Position numbers and translations under genes: made by a program
The notes under the pieces: model-generated
What the model was told of the DNA's origin: nothing
Seen by the model: the letters and a program-made list of their open reading frames with translations, nothing else
Database searches by the model: none
In this document: piece by piece, positions 28,599-37,818 of the stretch
Layout: each line of letters starts with the position of its first letter
How positions within the stretch are numbered: the stretch's first letter is position 1
Source of the DNA: Nitrospiraceae bacterium
GTDB taxonomy: Bacteria; Nitrospirota; Thermodesulfovibrionia; UBA6902
Assembly: GCA_020356065.1 (NCBI GenBank)
Contig: CP070632.1
Location: 1,444,209 to 1,487,843 of the forward strand
DNA: 43,635 nucleotides
Direction: 5' to 3'

Positions 28599-31500
28599 GG
28601 AATCGGCTTGCGTGACCAGCCCATCACCTTGCTTCTGCGCGGAACAGGTGTAACATTCTCGATCTCAATAATTGTTCCGTTCGACTGTTTAATGATCCCT
28701 TTGGTTTTGCCGTCTTTTGTTTCCTGCCCACTTACGGTTGAGGCCATTCCCGCTCCTATGTTCTTGACCCTTGCGACGGGGTCTGTTGTGCCCTGGTCAC
28801 TGAATACATACTGTTTGTATGCAGTGCCTGTCTCGTAGTAGACCGCATAGACATTGCTCTCTCCGTCTTTGGTGCATTCATCGGTTCCCGGAATAAAGGT
28901 GGTCCATGTGACAAGACCGCCAAGAATAAATGGCTTTGTAAACATTTTTTCACCTTTATATTTAAGCGCCGTGCCTGTATAATCGCTGCTCTCACCGCCT
29001 GTGCCGCGTTCACCAAAGAACAGTGCCCATCCATCACAGTTATCCGACCCACTCAGGAGATTGGACCAGTTGGAAATCACTCCGCCGCATGCACCGGATA
29101 CACCTGTTACGGTGCCGTCTGTTTTTACCTTTGCTTTGGAAATGTCAAGCAGGTTTGTGAAAGCTACCGGATTGTCTCCTTTCCAGCCTTTGTCCTTGAT
29201 TCCATAAAATGCTCCGGTATCATCAGGGTTTCTGTCATCCAGGCCTTGGAACTTTCCTGATCCGAAATACACCCACAGATTTGCACTGCTGTCCATTGCA
29301 GCGGCCGGTGCTGCAGTTATCCTTCGGGCAGCATCTTTTGCACCCCCGATTGAGCTGATACCTGCAAGGGTTGAGAGCTCCCACTGAGAGGGGTCATTCT
29401 GTACTCCCCTGAGAGTGGTGAGCCGGCGTAAAAAGGCAGTATCATTCAGCGGATCGTTTTCCCCTATATACATGACATCCACATCGTAATTCAGATCTAC
29501 ATCAATGGAGATGGAATCAGCAAGATATGTGTTTATTCCGCCTGTTGAGATTTTCCAAAAGTTCGAGTTTTCAGTCCATGTGTTAATAACACCATCAGTG
29601 CCGCCGGAGATCTTCAGTACGAATATATTACCGTTCTGATACTGTGTCAAATTTGATTCCTCATCAAATTCCGTAGCGCCTGAGCCGAATATTACATACC
29701 AGGATGATCCTATCCTGGCCACAGATGGATACGACATGGTTAAGCCCAGATCAGGGTTTGAGAATGTCCAGAGAAGCCTTGGTTTTATTGGATCTGTTAT
29801 ATCGAGAGCGAAATATTCAGGGGAACTGCTGTAATCGGTAGTTCCATGCGTCCAGTCCATGGTATCTCCGCCCAGACGCATTCCACCGATGAGTATGGTA
29901 CCCCATCCGCCTACATTTGTTGCTCCATCGTCATCGAAGATCTTGACGTCACTTACCTTTGGTTTCAGATCAACATAATAGACATGCGTGTACTCAGGGT
30001 CTGTCAGCCATTGAAGGTGAGGCAGTAGTCCTCTTGGTATAAACGCCCAGAGCTCCTCACCCAGAGTATGCGTCCCGTTGAAGCACTCTCCGCTGCCGTT
30101 TACGTCAGAGTAAAACCTTCTATTCAGAGCGTCGTAGCAGCCTGCGTTAAAGGCGTGAAGCATCCCGTCATTTGCTCCCACATATGAAACCTGGAGTCTT
30201 TTTTTATGGGCGAGCCAGAACTTTGCATACGAAGCGTCACCATAAAGCAGGTCAAAATTTTCCGAGGGAGGTCCGATAAGCGTAGGAGCTGAATGCACGA
30301 TGTCTCCCAGTTTCCAGATATTGGAACTTGCACCAATGGTAATGTCTCTTTTTCGATACCCGTTTGGATGGGTCGCATCAATGTCGTCTACCGGGTGCGT
30401 GAAGTCTTTGCCGCGTACCCAGTTTATGACCTTTGCGGCAACGGCGTCATCATCTTCCCTGAGATACGGTTTTAAAGCGACGTTATTGGTTGCCACGAAT
30501 TCTTCTCTGCTGTATCCATCTATCGAAGTAAATATTTCTCTTGTATCAGGGTCTCTCTGCCAGAGCAGCTTGCCGCCTGCCCATACGGGATTTATCTCCT
30601 CATATGTATATATCTGGTTTGAGCAGGAATAATTTCCTTCCGTATCCGTATAACTGCATTTAAAAATCTTTGTCCCGTCCTCGATGGTATACTCCATCTT
30701 AAGTATGGAATCCGACGTGTCAAGTGTATCGTCATTGTCCGAGTCTTCTCTTAAATTGCCGTATGAATCAATGAAAAGCGATTGCATGTACCCCAACCAG
30801 CTTCTTGTTTCAAGATTTTCCCATTTCTTGGGGTAGTACTGTGCATGGTACACTGCTCCTTCACCTGTGGTTGAAGATGAAAGCACGCTTGCAGCTGAAC
30901 CGGATGCGACATCAGCGCTTATTTCAAGCAAAGCACTTCTCAGTGTTTTACCTAATTCTTCGGGATCTTTTGGATTATAGAGGGTTGTTCCGCCGTTCCT
31001 GGCGGTGTTGTCCATTAATGTTATCCCGTCGCACTCATCCGGCGTAACCGTGTCTTCTCCGATATATACCACATACGAGGTGATATGCTGCGCAACCTCG
31101 TCGTCAGAAAGGTCTATGTCTGAAGGGTTGAATATATTCCTGTTATTGGCATAGTAACTCAGGTCATCAAGGTAGGTGCTCCCTGAATAATCTCCGCATG
31201 TACCAGTGTCACCGGCATCATTGTCATCAAACAGATGGGAGCTCTGCGTGACCTTGCCTGTAATTTTTGGATTAATATCAGCTGTTGATGCTCCATCAGA
31301 TATGATGAGTATATTGTTTTTCTGGCATCTGAATTGAATGGGATTTTTATTTCCTGCAAAGTCATCGGAATTTAGCGGATCCTGAATGGCATCGGCTGTG
31401 GGGGTAAACTGAACAGGGTCTAAATCCGGGTTGTTGTTTGCGTCTGATACATAATATGCGATTATATTGTAAAATGCCTCAGAAAATGGTGTCCATGTCG

Positions 31501-33019
31501 CAGTTTTGATGTTATTGATGGCCTGGGCGGTATCAGCATCTCCAATATAGCTCACTACTTTACTGCCGTCCTTGTCCGTCGCTGATGGGTTATCAGGATC
31601 CTGACAGTCATTAACAATATTGGTGTTGGTCAAATTTTCTGTACCTGCTCCGCAGTAATTGAACCTCATAACACCAAAGCGTATGCTGTTTTGAAACGCA
31701 TCGATCAATCCGGTTGGTGCCGATGAAATTTCAATCTTTACCGGGAACTGACCAACAGGGTAACCGGCCTGTGCAAAAAGGCCGGAGTCCATGAGAAATG
31801 CCGGTAAATACAATTGATCTGTTGTATCAGCTGTTGATAGTGTAGGATCAATTATTTGGGGGATTTTCAGAGTATCACAGAATGCATTCATCTGGTCTTC
31901 TTCGCAGGAATTGTTTTTTGAAAATTCGTTTACCTTAGGATTTGCTTCCAACCAACACTCCCCGAAAAAACCGGAAAGGCCCGTTGCCTCACATGTTTCG
32001 CCCATCGGACAGTCTGCATCCTCATCACAGATATACGCAGGATTTGTATTTGTACATGCCTTGCGCCGGTCAGAACAGATATATGATGGTTCGTACGACT
32101 GTACATCACCTGGCGAACTTGTTTCATACACCTTTTCACAGGAATTCATCGTCGCGTTTATTGTACCTGAAGATATGGCATCGCCTTTTGCCTTTTTATA
32201 GCATCCATGAATGGTATGGTTAAACGTCGAACGCTCTCCCTTTATTTTTTCTTTAGTGCTATCATCCAACTTTCCCATGGCAAGGCAGTCATCAACTGCA
32301 CCTTTGAATTGTCCCTGACTGTCATCAATCAACGTAGCTGCCAACTGACAGGGGGTGGGATCAAAACTGCCGTCAAAGATCTCGATCACTGTATTTCCTC
32401 CGGATGAGACCTGGAGCAGGTCGTTCGGATCATTGGCATAGCCCCGGACTCCAAACGTGATATTCAGGCCGGGCACTGCCTTTATATGTCTCCTGCCGGT
32501 ACACCCTCTGGATTCTGCCTCTATATAACCGTTTACTGCATCGTATTTTCCGCCTGTCAGGATCTTCTTCAGTACATCCAGTCGTGAGGCTGAGAGCCAG
32601 TTGAGAAACCTTCCGCTTGCTTCAAATGTCGTGACCAGGCCTGCCCCGATATCAACACAGAGATACGCTGTGGTGTGAACACATGTGGAAGAAATCGCTG
32701 CACCCTTTTTGCCGAATGTGCCGGTTCCGTTCTTCCACTCATAGACCACATCCTCTTCAAAATATCCCGTATACGTAGCCGTGTTGTCATAGCTGCTGTC
32801 ATAACAGTGCGGATCAGTTGCAGGATTGTATAAATACTGAAGATCAACCATACTTCCCGAATTGTCGATCATGAGCATGAGATTGGCAGGGGAATCAGTC
32901 AGAACAGACGGCGGATAGGCGGTATAATCAGACATGATCTGGGCTTCGGACAGCGCAGATACACTTATTAATAATGCCGTCAGACAGATAATATGTTTAT
33001 ATAATTTTACTGTTCTCAT
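28595..33019 (-). CDS. pilY1: PilY1-like type IV pilus tip/adhesin protein (module A)
   Basis: A 1474-residue secreted protein. ATG 33019 (MRTVKLYKH) is used because AGGGAG lies 6 nt upstream; longer starts lack a site. After the signal peptide there is a vWA-like region with a MIDAS pattern (LMLMIDNSGSMVDL, and later ILIISDGASTADIN), interrupted by a Cys-rich insert (CDEDADCPMGETC). The C-terminal half is the PilY1 beta-propeller: VSYVGANDGMLHAFNAGC, WAFIPRGLLPHLQWL, and the calcium loop DVDLNYDVD (about 29476-29505). PilY1 sits at the pilus tip with minor pilins and controls pilus extension and surface sensing. It follows pilX and overlaps the Ig lipoprotein gene by 4 bp. Confidence 0.93.
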   Translation of the reverse strand: MRTVKLYKHIICLTALLISVSALSEAQIMSDYTAYPPSVLTDSPANLMLMIDNSGSMVDLQYLYNPATDPHCYDSSYDNTATYTGYFEEDVVYEWKNGTGTFGKKGAAISSTCVHTTAYLCVDIGAGLVTTFEASGRFLNWLSASRLDVLKKILTGGKYDAVNGYIEAESRGCTGRRHIKAVPGLNITFGVRGYANDPNDLLQVSSGGNTVIEIFDGSFDPTPCQLAATLIDDSQGQFKGAVDDCLAMGKLDDSTKEKIKGERSTFNHTIHGCYKKAKGDAISSGTINATMNSCEKVYETSSPGDVQSYEPSYICSDRRKACTNTNPAYICDEDADCPMGETCEATGLSGFFGECWLEANPKVNEFSKNNSCEEDQMNAFCDTLKIPQIIDPTLSTADTTDQLYLPAFLMDSGLFAQAGYPVGQFPVKIEISSAPTGLIDAFQNSIRFGVMRFNYCGAGTENLTNTNIVNDCQDPDNPSATDKDGSKVVSYIGDADTAQAINNIKTATWTPFSEAFYNIIAYYVSDANNNPDLDPVQFTPTADAIQDPLNSDDFAGNKNPIQFRCQKNNILIISDGASTADINPKITGKVTQSSHLFDDNDAGDTGTCGDYSGSTYLDDLSYYANNRNIFNPSDIDLSDDEVAQHITSYVVYIGEDTVTPDECDGITLMDNTARNGGTTLYNPKDPEELGKTLRSALLEISADVASGSAASVLSSSTTGEGAVYHAQYYPKKWENLETRSWLGYMQSLFIDSYGNLREDSDNDDTLDTSDSILKMEYTIEDGTKIFKCSYTDTEGNYSCSNQIYTYEEINPVWAGGKLLWQRDPDTREIFTSIDGYSREEFVATNNVALKPYLREDDDAVAAKVINWVRGKDFTHPVDDIDATHPNGYRKRDITIGASSNIWKLGDIVHSAPTLIGPPSENFDLLYGDASYAKFWLAHKKRLQVSYVGANDGMLHAFNAGCYDALNRRFYSDVNGSGECFNGTHTLGEELWAFIPRGLLPHLQWLTDPEYTHVYYVDLKPKVSDVKIFDDDGATNVGGWGTILIGGMRLGGDTMDWTHGTTDYSSSPEYFALDITDPIKPRLLWTFSNPDLGLTMSYPSVARIGSSWYVIFGSGATEFDEESNLTQYQNGNIFVLKISGGTDGVINTWTENSNFWKISTGGINTYLADSISIDVDLNYDVDVMYIGENDPLNDTAFLRRLTTLRGVQNDPSQWELSTLAGISSIGGAKDAARRITAAPAAAMDSSANLWVYFGSGKFQGLDDRNPDDTGAFYGIKDKGWKGDNPVAFTNLLDISKAKVKTDGTVTGVSGACGGVISNWSNLLSGSDNCDGWALFFGERGTGGESSDYTGTALKYKGEKMFTKPFILGGLVTWTTFIPGTDECTKDGESNVYAVYYETGTAYKQYVFSDQGTTDPVARVKNIGAGMASTVSGQETKDGKTKGIIKQSNGTIIEIENVTPVPRRSKVMGWSRKPIP

Positions 33020-33111
33020 AATTGACTCCCTTTGTTTAATTTTCAGGAACCTGTTGCATTTCTTATGGCTGTGATCTATATCTTTACAAATGTTTGTCAT
33101 TTCCTGTTAAC

Positions 33112-33648
33112 TTATTTCGGTATATACTGATAAATTGATCCGACCTCAGCTGAAGAACTGACCATTCCTGAGCTGGATGCATTTATCCTGTAGAAGACCT
33201 TGAATCCGCTTGCCCCGCCTTTTCCAAGCCCCTCATATCCTGAGGCAAACTCGATTGAATCATTTCCCCATGTGTTGTACATCTTGTCAATATCCACATT
33301 TACGTTGTTTGCTGCATCATCCACGGCATACGATACATCCGGATTAGCATCTTCATTGCTGTCACAGTCAAAGAATACTGTCCTGAGCTCAGTTTCAAGA
33401 TTATTATCACCGATGATATCGGTAAATCCTGTCTGGTCGCCCTCCCGTACAAGATGTTCAATTATTTTTGTACTGATCTCAAGTCCTGCGTCAGCCTTGA
33501 TGACATTTTGTTCTCTCAGTCGCATATTTCCCGAGAGCTTATTCTCGATCGTGCTGGTATTGACCGCTGAAAGACCGATGACCGTGAGAACAAGCAGTAA
33601 CAGCAGAGACGTAATAAGAATGTACCCGTTTTCATTGTGCTTTAACAT
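33112..33648 (-). CDS. pilX: PilX-like minor pilin (module A)
   Basis: A 178-residue protein. A short leader (MLKHNENG) is followed by a hydrophobic N-terminal helix YILITSLLLLLVLTVIGLSA, then the PilX signature VNTSTIENKLSGNMRLREQN and ADAGLE. It lacks the usual Glu at mature position 5 (Thr instead), as in tip pseudopilins of the GspK/PilX type. AGGAAAG about 6 nt before ATG 33648 supports the start. A 92-bp gap separates it from the pilY1 start. Confidence 0.9.
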   Translation of the reverse strand: MLKHNENGYILITSLLLLLVLTVIGLSAVNTSTIENKLSGNMRLREQNVIKADAGLEISTKIIEHLVREGDQTGFTDIIGDNNLETELRTVFFDCDSNEDANPDVSYAVDDAANNVNVDIDKMYNTWGNDSIEFASGYEGLGKGGASGFKVFYRINASSSGMVSSSAEVGSIYQYIPK

Positions 33649-33658
33649 GTATCTTTCC

Positions 33659-34720
33659 TCACTGGTTCCTCATGGTGGTCACCGTCCGCCACCATCTCCG
33701 TCTGAAATTGTCGTTCGTATCGCTGAGATTGCGGTTTTCTATCTGGTCCGGCGGATTACCCATTCCCTTGTAATTAAGGTCCGGCCTGTCGGACCGTGCA
33801 AGGACATTGATACGGAATGCCATGATCGTTGCCGGGTCTGCGACATCCACACCGTTGAGAAAATCATTGTCATCGAAGTTTCCGTCAGCATTCTGGTCAT
33901 CCATTACCCCGTCTTCATTGACATCCACAGCATATGCAAACTGGAGATCTTCGATATTTTCTGCAATGGCTTCATCATCAGACGTGGCTGCCGGTACACA
34001 TGCAGCAGCATTTGCATTTCTGCGAATCCTGTGAAGGATGGCATCACTGTCGACACAGAACGTGGTGTCCTCAACCAGGTACACAGGCCTGCCCGCAGTA
34101 CAGTTACCGCCTCCGGCAGCTGTACATGAACCGCCTCCGGTCGCGTTTTGCAGGGGGAAATTCTGCGATAATGGCCTGTCAAGGGTAATATTGTCAGGAT
34201 CGCAGATTCCACTTGCCCCGATAGTACAGTTAGATACCTGGACCGTTTCGACTCCGTCTATGCTCAGGTATCTTTTATCGGTCAGGTTAGGACCGTCGGT
34301 GCCGGTATATTTTATCCTGACATTTGTGGTACCTGCCTCGACTGAAGCCGGGCACATTACTGCTCCGGAACCTGTGGGCCAGAGGGTACCGATCATCCGA
34401 AACCCTCCGACAACGGTAATCGCATCAGGTCCGAGAGTATCGTCCACAGGTGTGATTATCGAGGTGAAGGTATTTACAGGCTCCTCATTTAATTCAACTG
34501 AAAGGCCAAAGCCTGCGCTTCTGACCTCACCGGCCAGCAGGTCATGAGCTATTTTTGACTGGGTGTTTACCTCGGATACGCTTTCCTGAACAACATGGGA
34601 GCGTTTCTGCACTATGTATGTACCTGTTGCAGCGATGATCAGCAGGAGCCCGATTACAATGGCAATCATTAATTCAACAATCGAATATCCTTGTTCAGTA
34701 TTATGGTGTAACATTTTCAT
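33659..34720 (-). CDS. pilW: PilW-like minor pilin (module A)
   Basis: A 353-residue protein with a class III prepilin leader and helix: QG|YSIVELMIAIVIGLLLI (Glu at +5), then the PilW block SKIAHDLLAGEVRSAGFGL. The globular part has a Cys/Gly-rich loop (GGGSCTAAGGGNCTAGR) and an EF-hand-like acidic loop (DVNEDGVMDDQNADGN), suggesting calcium binding. It starts inside the end of pilV (20-bp overlap); ATG 34720 and the ATG two codons later are both possible. It should be part of the priming complex at the pilus tip. Confidence 0.9.
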   Translation of the reverse strand: MKMLHHNTEQGYSIVELMIAIVIGLLLIIAATGTYIVQKRSHVVQESVSEVNTQSKIAHDLLAGEVRSAGFGLSVELNEEPVNTFTSIITPVDDTLGPDAITVVGGFRMIGTLWPTGSGAVMCPASVEAGTTNVRIKYTGTDGPNLTDKRYLSIDGVETVQVSNCTIGASGICDPDNITLDRPLSQNFPLQNATGGGSCTAAGGGNCTAGRPVYLVEDTTFCVDSDAILHRIRRNANAAACVPAATSDDEAIAENIEDLQFAYAVDVNEDGVMDDQNADGNFDDNDFLNGVDVADPATIMAFRINVLARSDRPDLNYKGMGNPPDQIENRNLSDTNDNFRRRWWRTVTTMRNQ

Positions 34721-35291
34721 CCCACCTTAACGTATTAAGTGTTACAGATCGATTTGTATTGTTTTTATCGGTCCAGCAGGTCCTTACCCTGATCGCAGAA
34801 GAGGCGGTGGCCAATGCTGCATCAGGATCGGTTAAACACGATGCTGCAAGGGCTGGATTACAGGTTCCATCATCTCCATCCAACTGTAAGGCAATACAGT
34901 TCGGGTGCACCCAATACGTTCTCGTGTAAATTATGCCACCAGAAAGGGACGTTTCAACTGCCGGTACCGGCTCGACATCCGAACCAGAGGCCAGGCTTGC
35001 GTAGGGAACTGCATTAAACTGTTCTATTAACTGCTGGCTTATGTTTGTGGCGACCCTCATATCTTTGCTCGATACATTTCCGCCGACCGCATAATATTGC
35101 ATCCCGAGGACTCCGAGCATTCCGGTCATCAAAACGATCAGTGCTATCATGATCTCGATCAATGTGAATCCCTTTTCCCGGGAACATGCAGATAATGATA
35201 ATGCGTAATTATTCCTTGCATAATGGATGAGGCATTCTTTTGCATTTATAAAATGCATCCCTGTCTGTTTCATTTTTTTTCTGATACTCAT
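34701..35291 (-). CDS. pilV: PilV-like minor pilin (module A)
   Basis: A 196-residue protein with prepilin motif KG|FTLIEIMIALIVLMTGMLG (Glu +5), followed by GMQYYAVGGNVSSKDMRVAT and ISQQLIEQFNAV, the PilV pattern. ATG 35291 overlaps the fimT stop in an ATGA junction, giving a leader of about 41 residues, which is long; a later internal start is possible but no better site is visible. The C-terminal region has four cysteines that could form disulphides. Confidence 0.87.
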   Translation of the reverse strand: MSIRKKMKQTGMHFINAKECLIHYARNNYALSLSACSREKGFTLIEIMIALIVLMTGMLGVLGMQYYAVGGNVSSKDMRVATNISQQLIEQFNAVPYASLASGSDVEPVPAVETSLSGGIIYTRTYWVHPNCIALQLDGDDGTCNPALAASCLTDPDAALATASSAIRVRTCWTDKNNTNRSVTLNTLRWDENVTP

Positions 35292-35977
35292 CTTAGTTCT
35301 GTCCATCCACAGCATTTTTTCGGAGTACCCGTACAGTCGTTGACCACATCCGGGGCAGGATTATCTTTATCGCCATCCCATTTCCAGAGGTCAACTTTTC
35401 CTGTCTGATAACTGATCCTGAGCATATAGGTAATCCCTCGATTAGTGTGTTTAATAAATGCTGAACCGGTAAATTCCACTGAGCCGTCAGGATTGAAAAC
35501 CTGCCTGACCGGGCCGGCCGTACTGCCGAATTCCACGGTTTTTCCGGTTATGTCTATGCATGCTGGGCAGTCTTTGGGCTCATCAGGTCCTGTACCGGTT
35601 TCCGTACCGAAAACAAGCTCATTTCCATAGTCTTTCAACCGGACTGTCCGAACGTTACCACTTTCAAACCCGTCAACAGCATCAGTAAGTTTATTGTTAC
35701 CATCACCGTCAAACCCGATGCTAAAGCTGTCGTCACCTGCTTCATTAAATGTGATAAAATAGGCCCTGTTTTCCTTAATTGCCATGGTTCTTGCAAGCCT
35801 CATCGTCTGCAGAAGATCATCAGCCGCACTTCTGACTCTGCTTTCACCGACAAACTTGCCATACTGGGGGATACCCATGGAGGCCAGAATGCTGATGATA
35901 ACAATCGTAATAAGCAGTTCAATCAGTGATACACCATTTTCATTCTTTATCATCTTCATGGTTGTCATTTTCTGCAT
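35288..35977 (-). CDS. fimT: FimT/GspH-like minor pilin (module A)
   Basis: About 229 residues. Prepilin motif NG|VSLIELLITIVIISILASM with Glu +5, then YGKFVGESRVRSAADDLLQT and ARTMAIKENRAYFITF, the FimT/GspH signature. FDGDGNNKLTDAVDG is an EF-hand-like loop. Several Met codons (35977, 35968, 35959, 35953) precede the motif and no clear ribosome site separates them; 35977 is the first ATG. It is the first gene of module A, after a 200-bp gap that may hold a promoter. Confidence 0.88.
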   Translation of the reverse strand: MQKMTTMKMIKNENGVSLIELLITIVIISILASMGIPQYGKFVGESRVRSAADDLLQTMRLARTMAIKENRAYFITFNEAGDDSFSIGFDGDGNNKLTDAVDGFESGNVRTVRLKDYGNELVFGTETGTGPDEPKDCPACIDITGKTVEFGSTAGPVRQVFNPDGSVEFTGSAFIKHTNRGITYMLRISYQTGKVDLWKWDGDKDNPAPDVVNDCTGTPKKCCGWTELR

Positions 35978-36177
35978 TTTAATATGCAAATTCTATGCTT
36001 AAGTCTAAGTAATGAAATATCAATGCGTTAGGGAATTATTTGTACGAGAAGAGTGAAATTTTACACAAATAGTATGTAATGAATTTCATAGTGGATTAAT
36101 CTGCAATCAGCCTATTTCCTGTCAATAATGTAGATGAAGAGGAAGCAGAAAACTTTTGAAATGAAAAAGAAAGCTTC

Positions 36178-37197
36178 TTATGGCGTCTCTGACGGTGACT
36201 CTGCATCCTTAATGGAGAGCGTAAGTTGCTGCCTTGCCTTTCCCCCATGTCCATCGTCAATATCTATCGTGATCTCAGCCGCACCTTTATATTTCGGGGG
36301 TACGGTCCAGGTGATCTGACCGGCAGAGTCAATACTCATTCCCTCTGGAGCAGAGGTAAGAGCATATGTAAGGGTATCGTTATCATTGTCGGATGCTTCA
36401 AGCTGATACGTATAAAGACTTCCGTCCAATGAAGATATTCCCCCGGTGATCCGGGGAGGCGTGTTATGAATTTCTTTTGTTAACACCAAAGGAAATCCAT
36501 AATCGAGATCATCATATGGTGATATTTTTACACTTATCGAATCTCCTCTTTTAAGAGGTTGGGTCATTTTTGGCTCTTCGCCTGCGTACTTCCCGTTTAC
36601 TGACCATTCGTAATCAAAATAAATGTTATCTTCTTCAAGATCTGCAGCACTTGCCTTCACCTCCATAGCATTCCCTGATTCAAGAATAACCGCAACAATA
36701 TCCGCGCTATTGATTCTCGGCGGAGAATTTATATTTCTCAGTTTCTTTTTTGAATCCGAACGTACAATGTTTGATGAATCTTTGTGGGCAACGTCGCTCT
36801 TACTGCTGGCAATTTCAGATTTTATATTTTTCGAGGTATGGTTGCCTTTTCCGGATTCCTTATCGTTTGCCAAGAAAAATGAAAATACAATAATGACTGA
36901 AATTAATAATGCACTTAGGGTAATCTTATGCGGGATCTGCAGCTGTCCTCCGGTATTTTTATTATCTGCGTATGTACCCGAACCATGATCTGCAGAAGAA
37001 TGATCAAGATCATGTAATATCTGGTCAAGCCGGTGTTTCAACGAATGACTTATAGATGCTTTGCTTTGAGACGTTCGCTCATCTAAATCGACAAGACCAC
37101 CGAAAATATCATCGATGTCTTCGTGAGCAGCGATTTTCGATTCATTCTTTATGTCATTATGAGATGTATACCCGTCTGAATGGCTGTGATTACTCAT
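36178..37197 (-). CDS. Bitopic inner-membrane protein with putative Ig domains, end of pilus module B
   Basis: A 339-residue protein. A cytoplasmic acidic/polar tail of about 92 residues (including EDIDDIFGGLVDLDERTSQS) is followed by one transmembrane helix (about 93-109, LSALLISVIIVFSFFLA) and a periplasmic region. That region has a Ser/Lys-rich linker and two or three Ig-like repeats (LDGSLYTYQLEASDNDNDTL, DSAGQITWTVPPKYKGAAE, DDGHGGKARQQL). It is homologous to the 27714-28598 lipoprotein, but with a membrane anchor in place of the lipid. ATG 37197 has AGGA 8 nt upstream; a TTG at 37215 is possible. It follows pilX of module B closely and could couple the pilus tip set to the inner membrane (inference). 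Confidence 0.82.
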   Translation of the reverse strand: MSNHSHSDGYTSHNDIKNESKIAAHEDIDDIFGGLVDLDERTSQSKASISHSLKHRLDQILHDLDHSSADHGSGTYADNKNTGGQLQIPHKITLSALLISVIIVFSFFLANDKESGKGNHTSKNIKSEIASSKSDVAHKDSSNIVRSDSKKKLRNINSPPRINSADIVAVILESGNAMEVKASAADLEEDNIYFDYEWSVNGKYAGEEPKMTQPLKRGDSISVKISPYDDLDYGFPLVLTKEIHNTPPRITGGISSLDGSLYTYQLEASDNDNDTLTYALTSAPEGMSIDSAGQITWTVPPKYKGAAEITIDIDDGHGGKARQQLTLSIKDAESPSETP

Positions 37198-37211
37198 GTC
37201 AGTGTCCTGTT

Positions 37212-37814
37212 TCAATAAAAATACAGTATGGAGGATATCGCTCTTTCATTGAGATTTGGCACACTCGACTGGACCTCTATTGAATAAATGTACGGTAATT
37301 TTTTTACACTTACCTCACCTGAATCGGACTGAACAACCGCATTTTTTAATAACCCTGTGTCAGCCGCAGTATTTCCTGCTACAGTATCAACAACTTTTGA
37401 ATAAACGTTATAGGTTCCCATATCAAATGCCATGTCATACGTGCTGCTGTCCAGTCTGTCGATCGACAATGATGAATTGCACACTGCATTCCAGTCATCA
37501 GTGTTATTAAGGAGCTTATCCGTGATACAGTTGAATCCCCCAACATTAGATGAGGGGGTAGTGAGATTGACAAGGCCGAGGTTTAACGGATAATTAAAAT
37601 TGGTCTGATCCCCTCTGGAACTGACAAGCTGGAACATCACTTCTGAACCTCCGGTTGCAGCCTGGTTGGCAGTTTCATACCTTTTATGAGAACCGGACAT
37701 TCTGGTTGATTCTGTTACAAAGTACAGGATGCCGCTTGACATGGCAAGGCATATCACGGAAAGAATAAGTACCATGATAAGGGCCATACCTTCGTTGTTG
37801 TGTAACATTTTCAT
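37212..37814 (-). CDS. pilX: PilX-like minor pilin (module B)
   Basis: A 200-residue protein. Leader MKMLHNNEG, helix MALIMVLILSVICLAMSSGI with no Glu +5 (Met instead), then ESTRMSGSHKRYETANQAAT, the PilX pattern. It matches the module A pilX gene in position and fold but is diverged in sequence. Four bases separate it from pilW. Confidence 0.87.
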   Translation of the reverse strand: MKMLHNNEGMALIMVLILSVICLAMSSGILYFVTESTRMSGSHKRYETANQAATGGSEVMFQLVSSRGDQTNFNYPLNLGLVNLTTPSSNVGGFNCITDKLLNNTDDWNAVCNSSLSIDRLDSSTYDMAFDMGTYNVYSKVVDTVAGNTAADTGLLKNAVVQSDSGEVSVKKLPYIYSIEVQSSVPNLNERAISSILYFY

Positions 37815-37818
37815 TGTA

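Noticed and set aside
33200-34129. 309-residue plus-strand frame opposite the pilX/pilW genes
   Set aside because: Antisense shadow of two recognised pilin genes; serine-rich low-complexity product with no family features.
36086-36093. tcatagtg, a half-site of the 19965 palindrome, upstream of module A
   Set aside because: One 8-mer is expected by chance in a window this size, and its complement also occurs inside the beta-helix gene near 3405.
36101-36126. Possible sigma-54 or sigma-70 promoter before fimT of module A (TTGACA on the minus strand, nearby TTGCA)
   Set aside because: There is no GG at the required 10-nt spacing from the GC, and no -10-like hexamer 16-18 nt from TTGACA.
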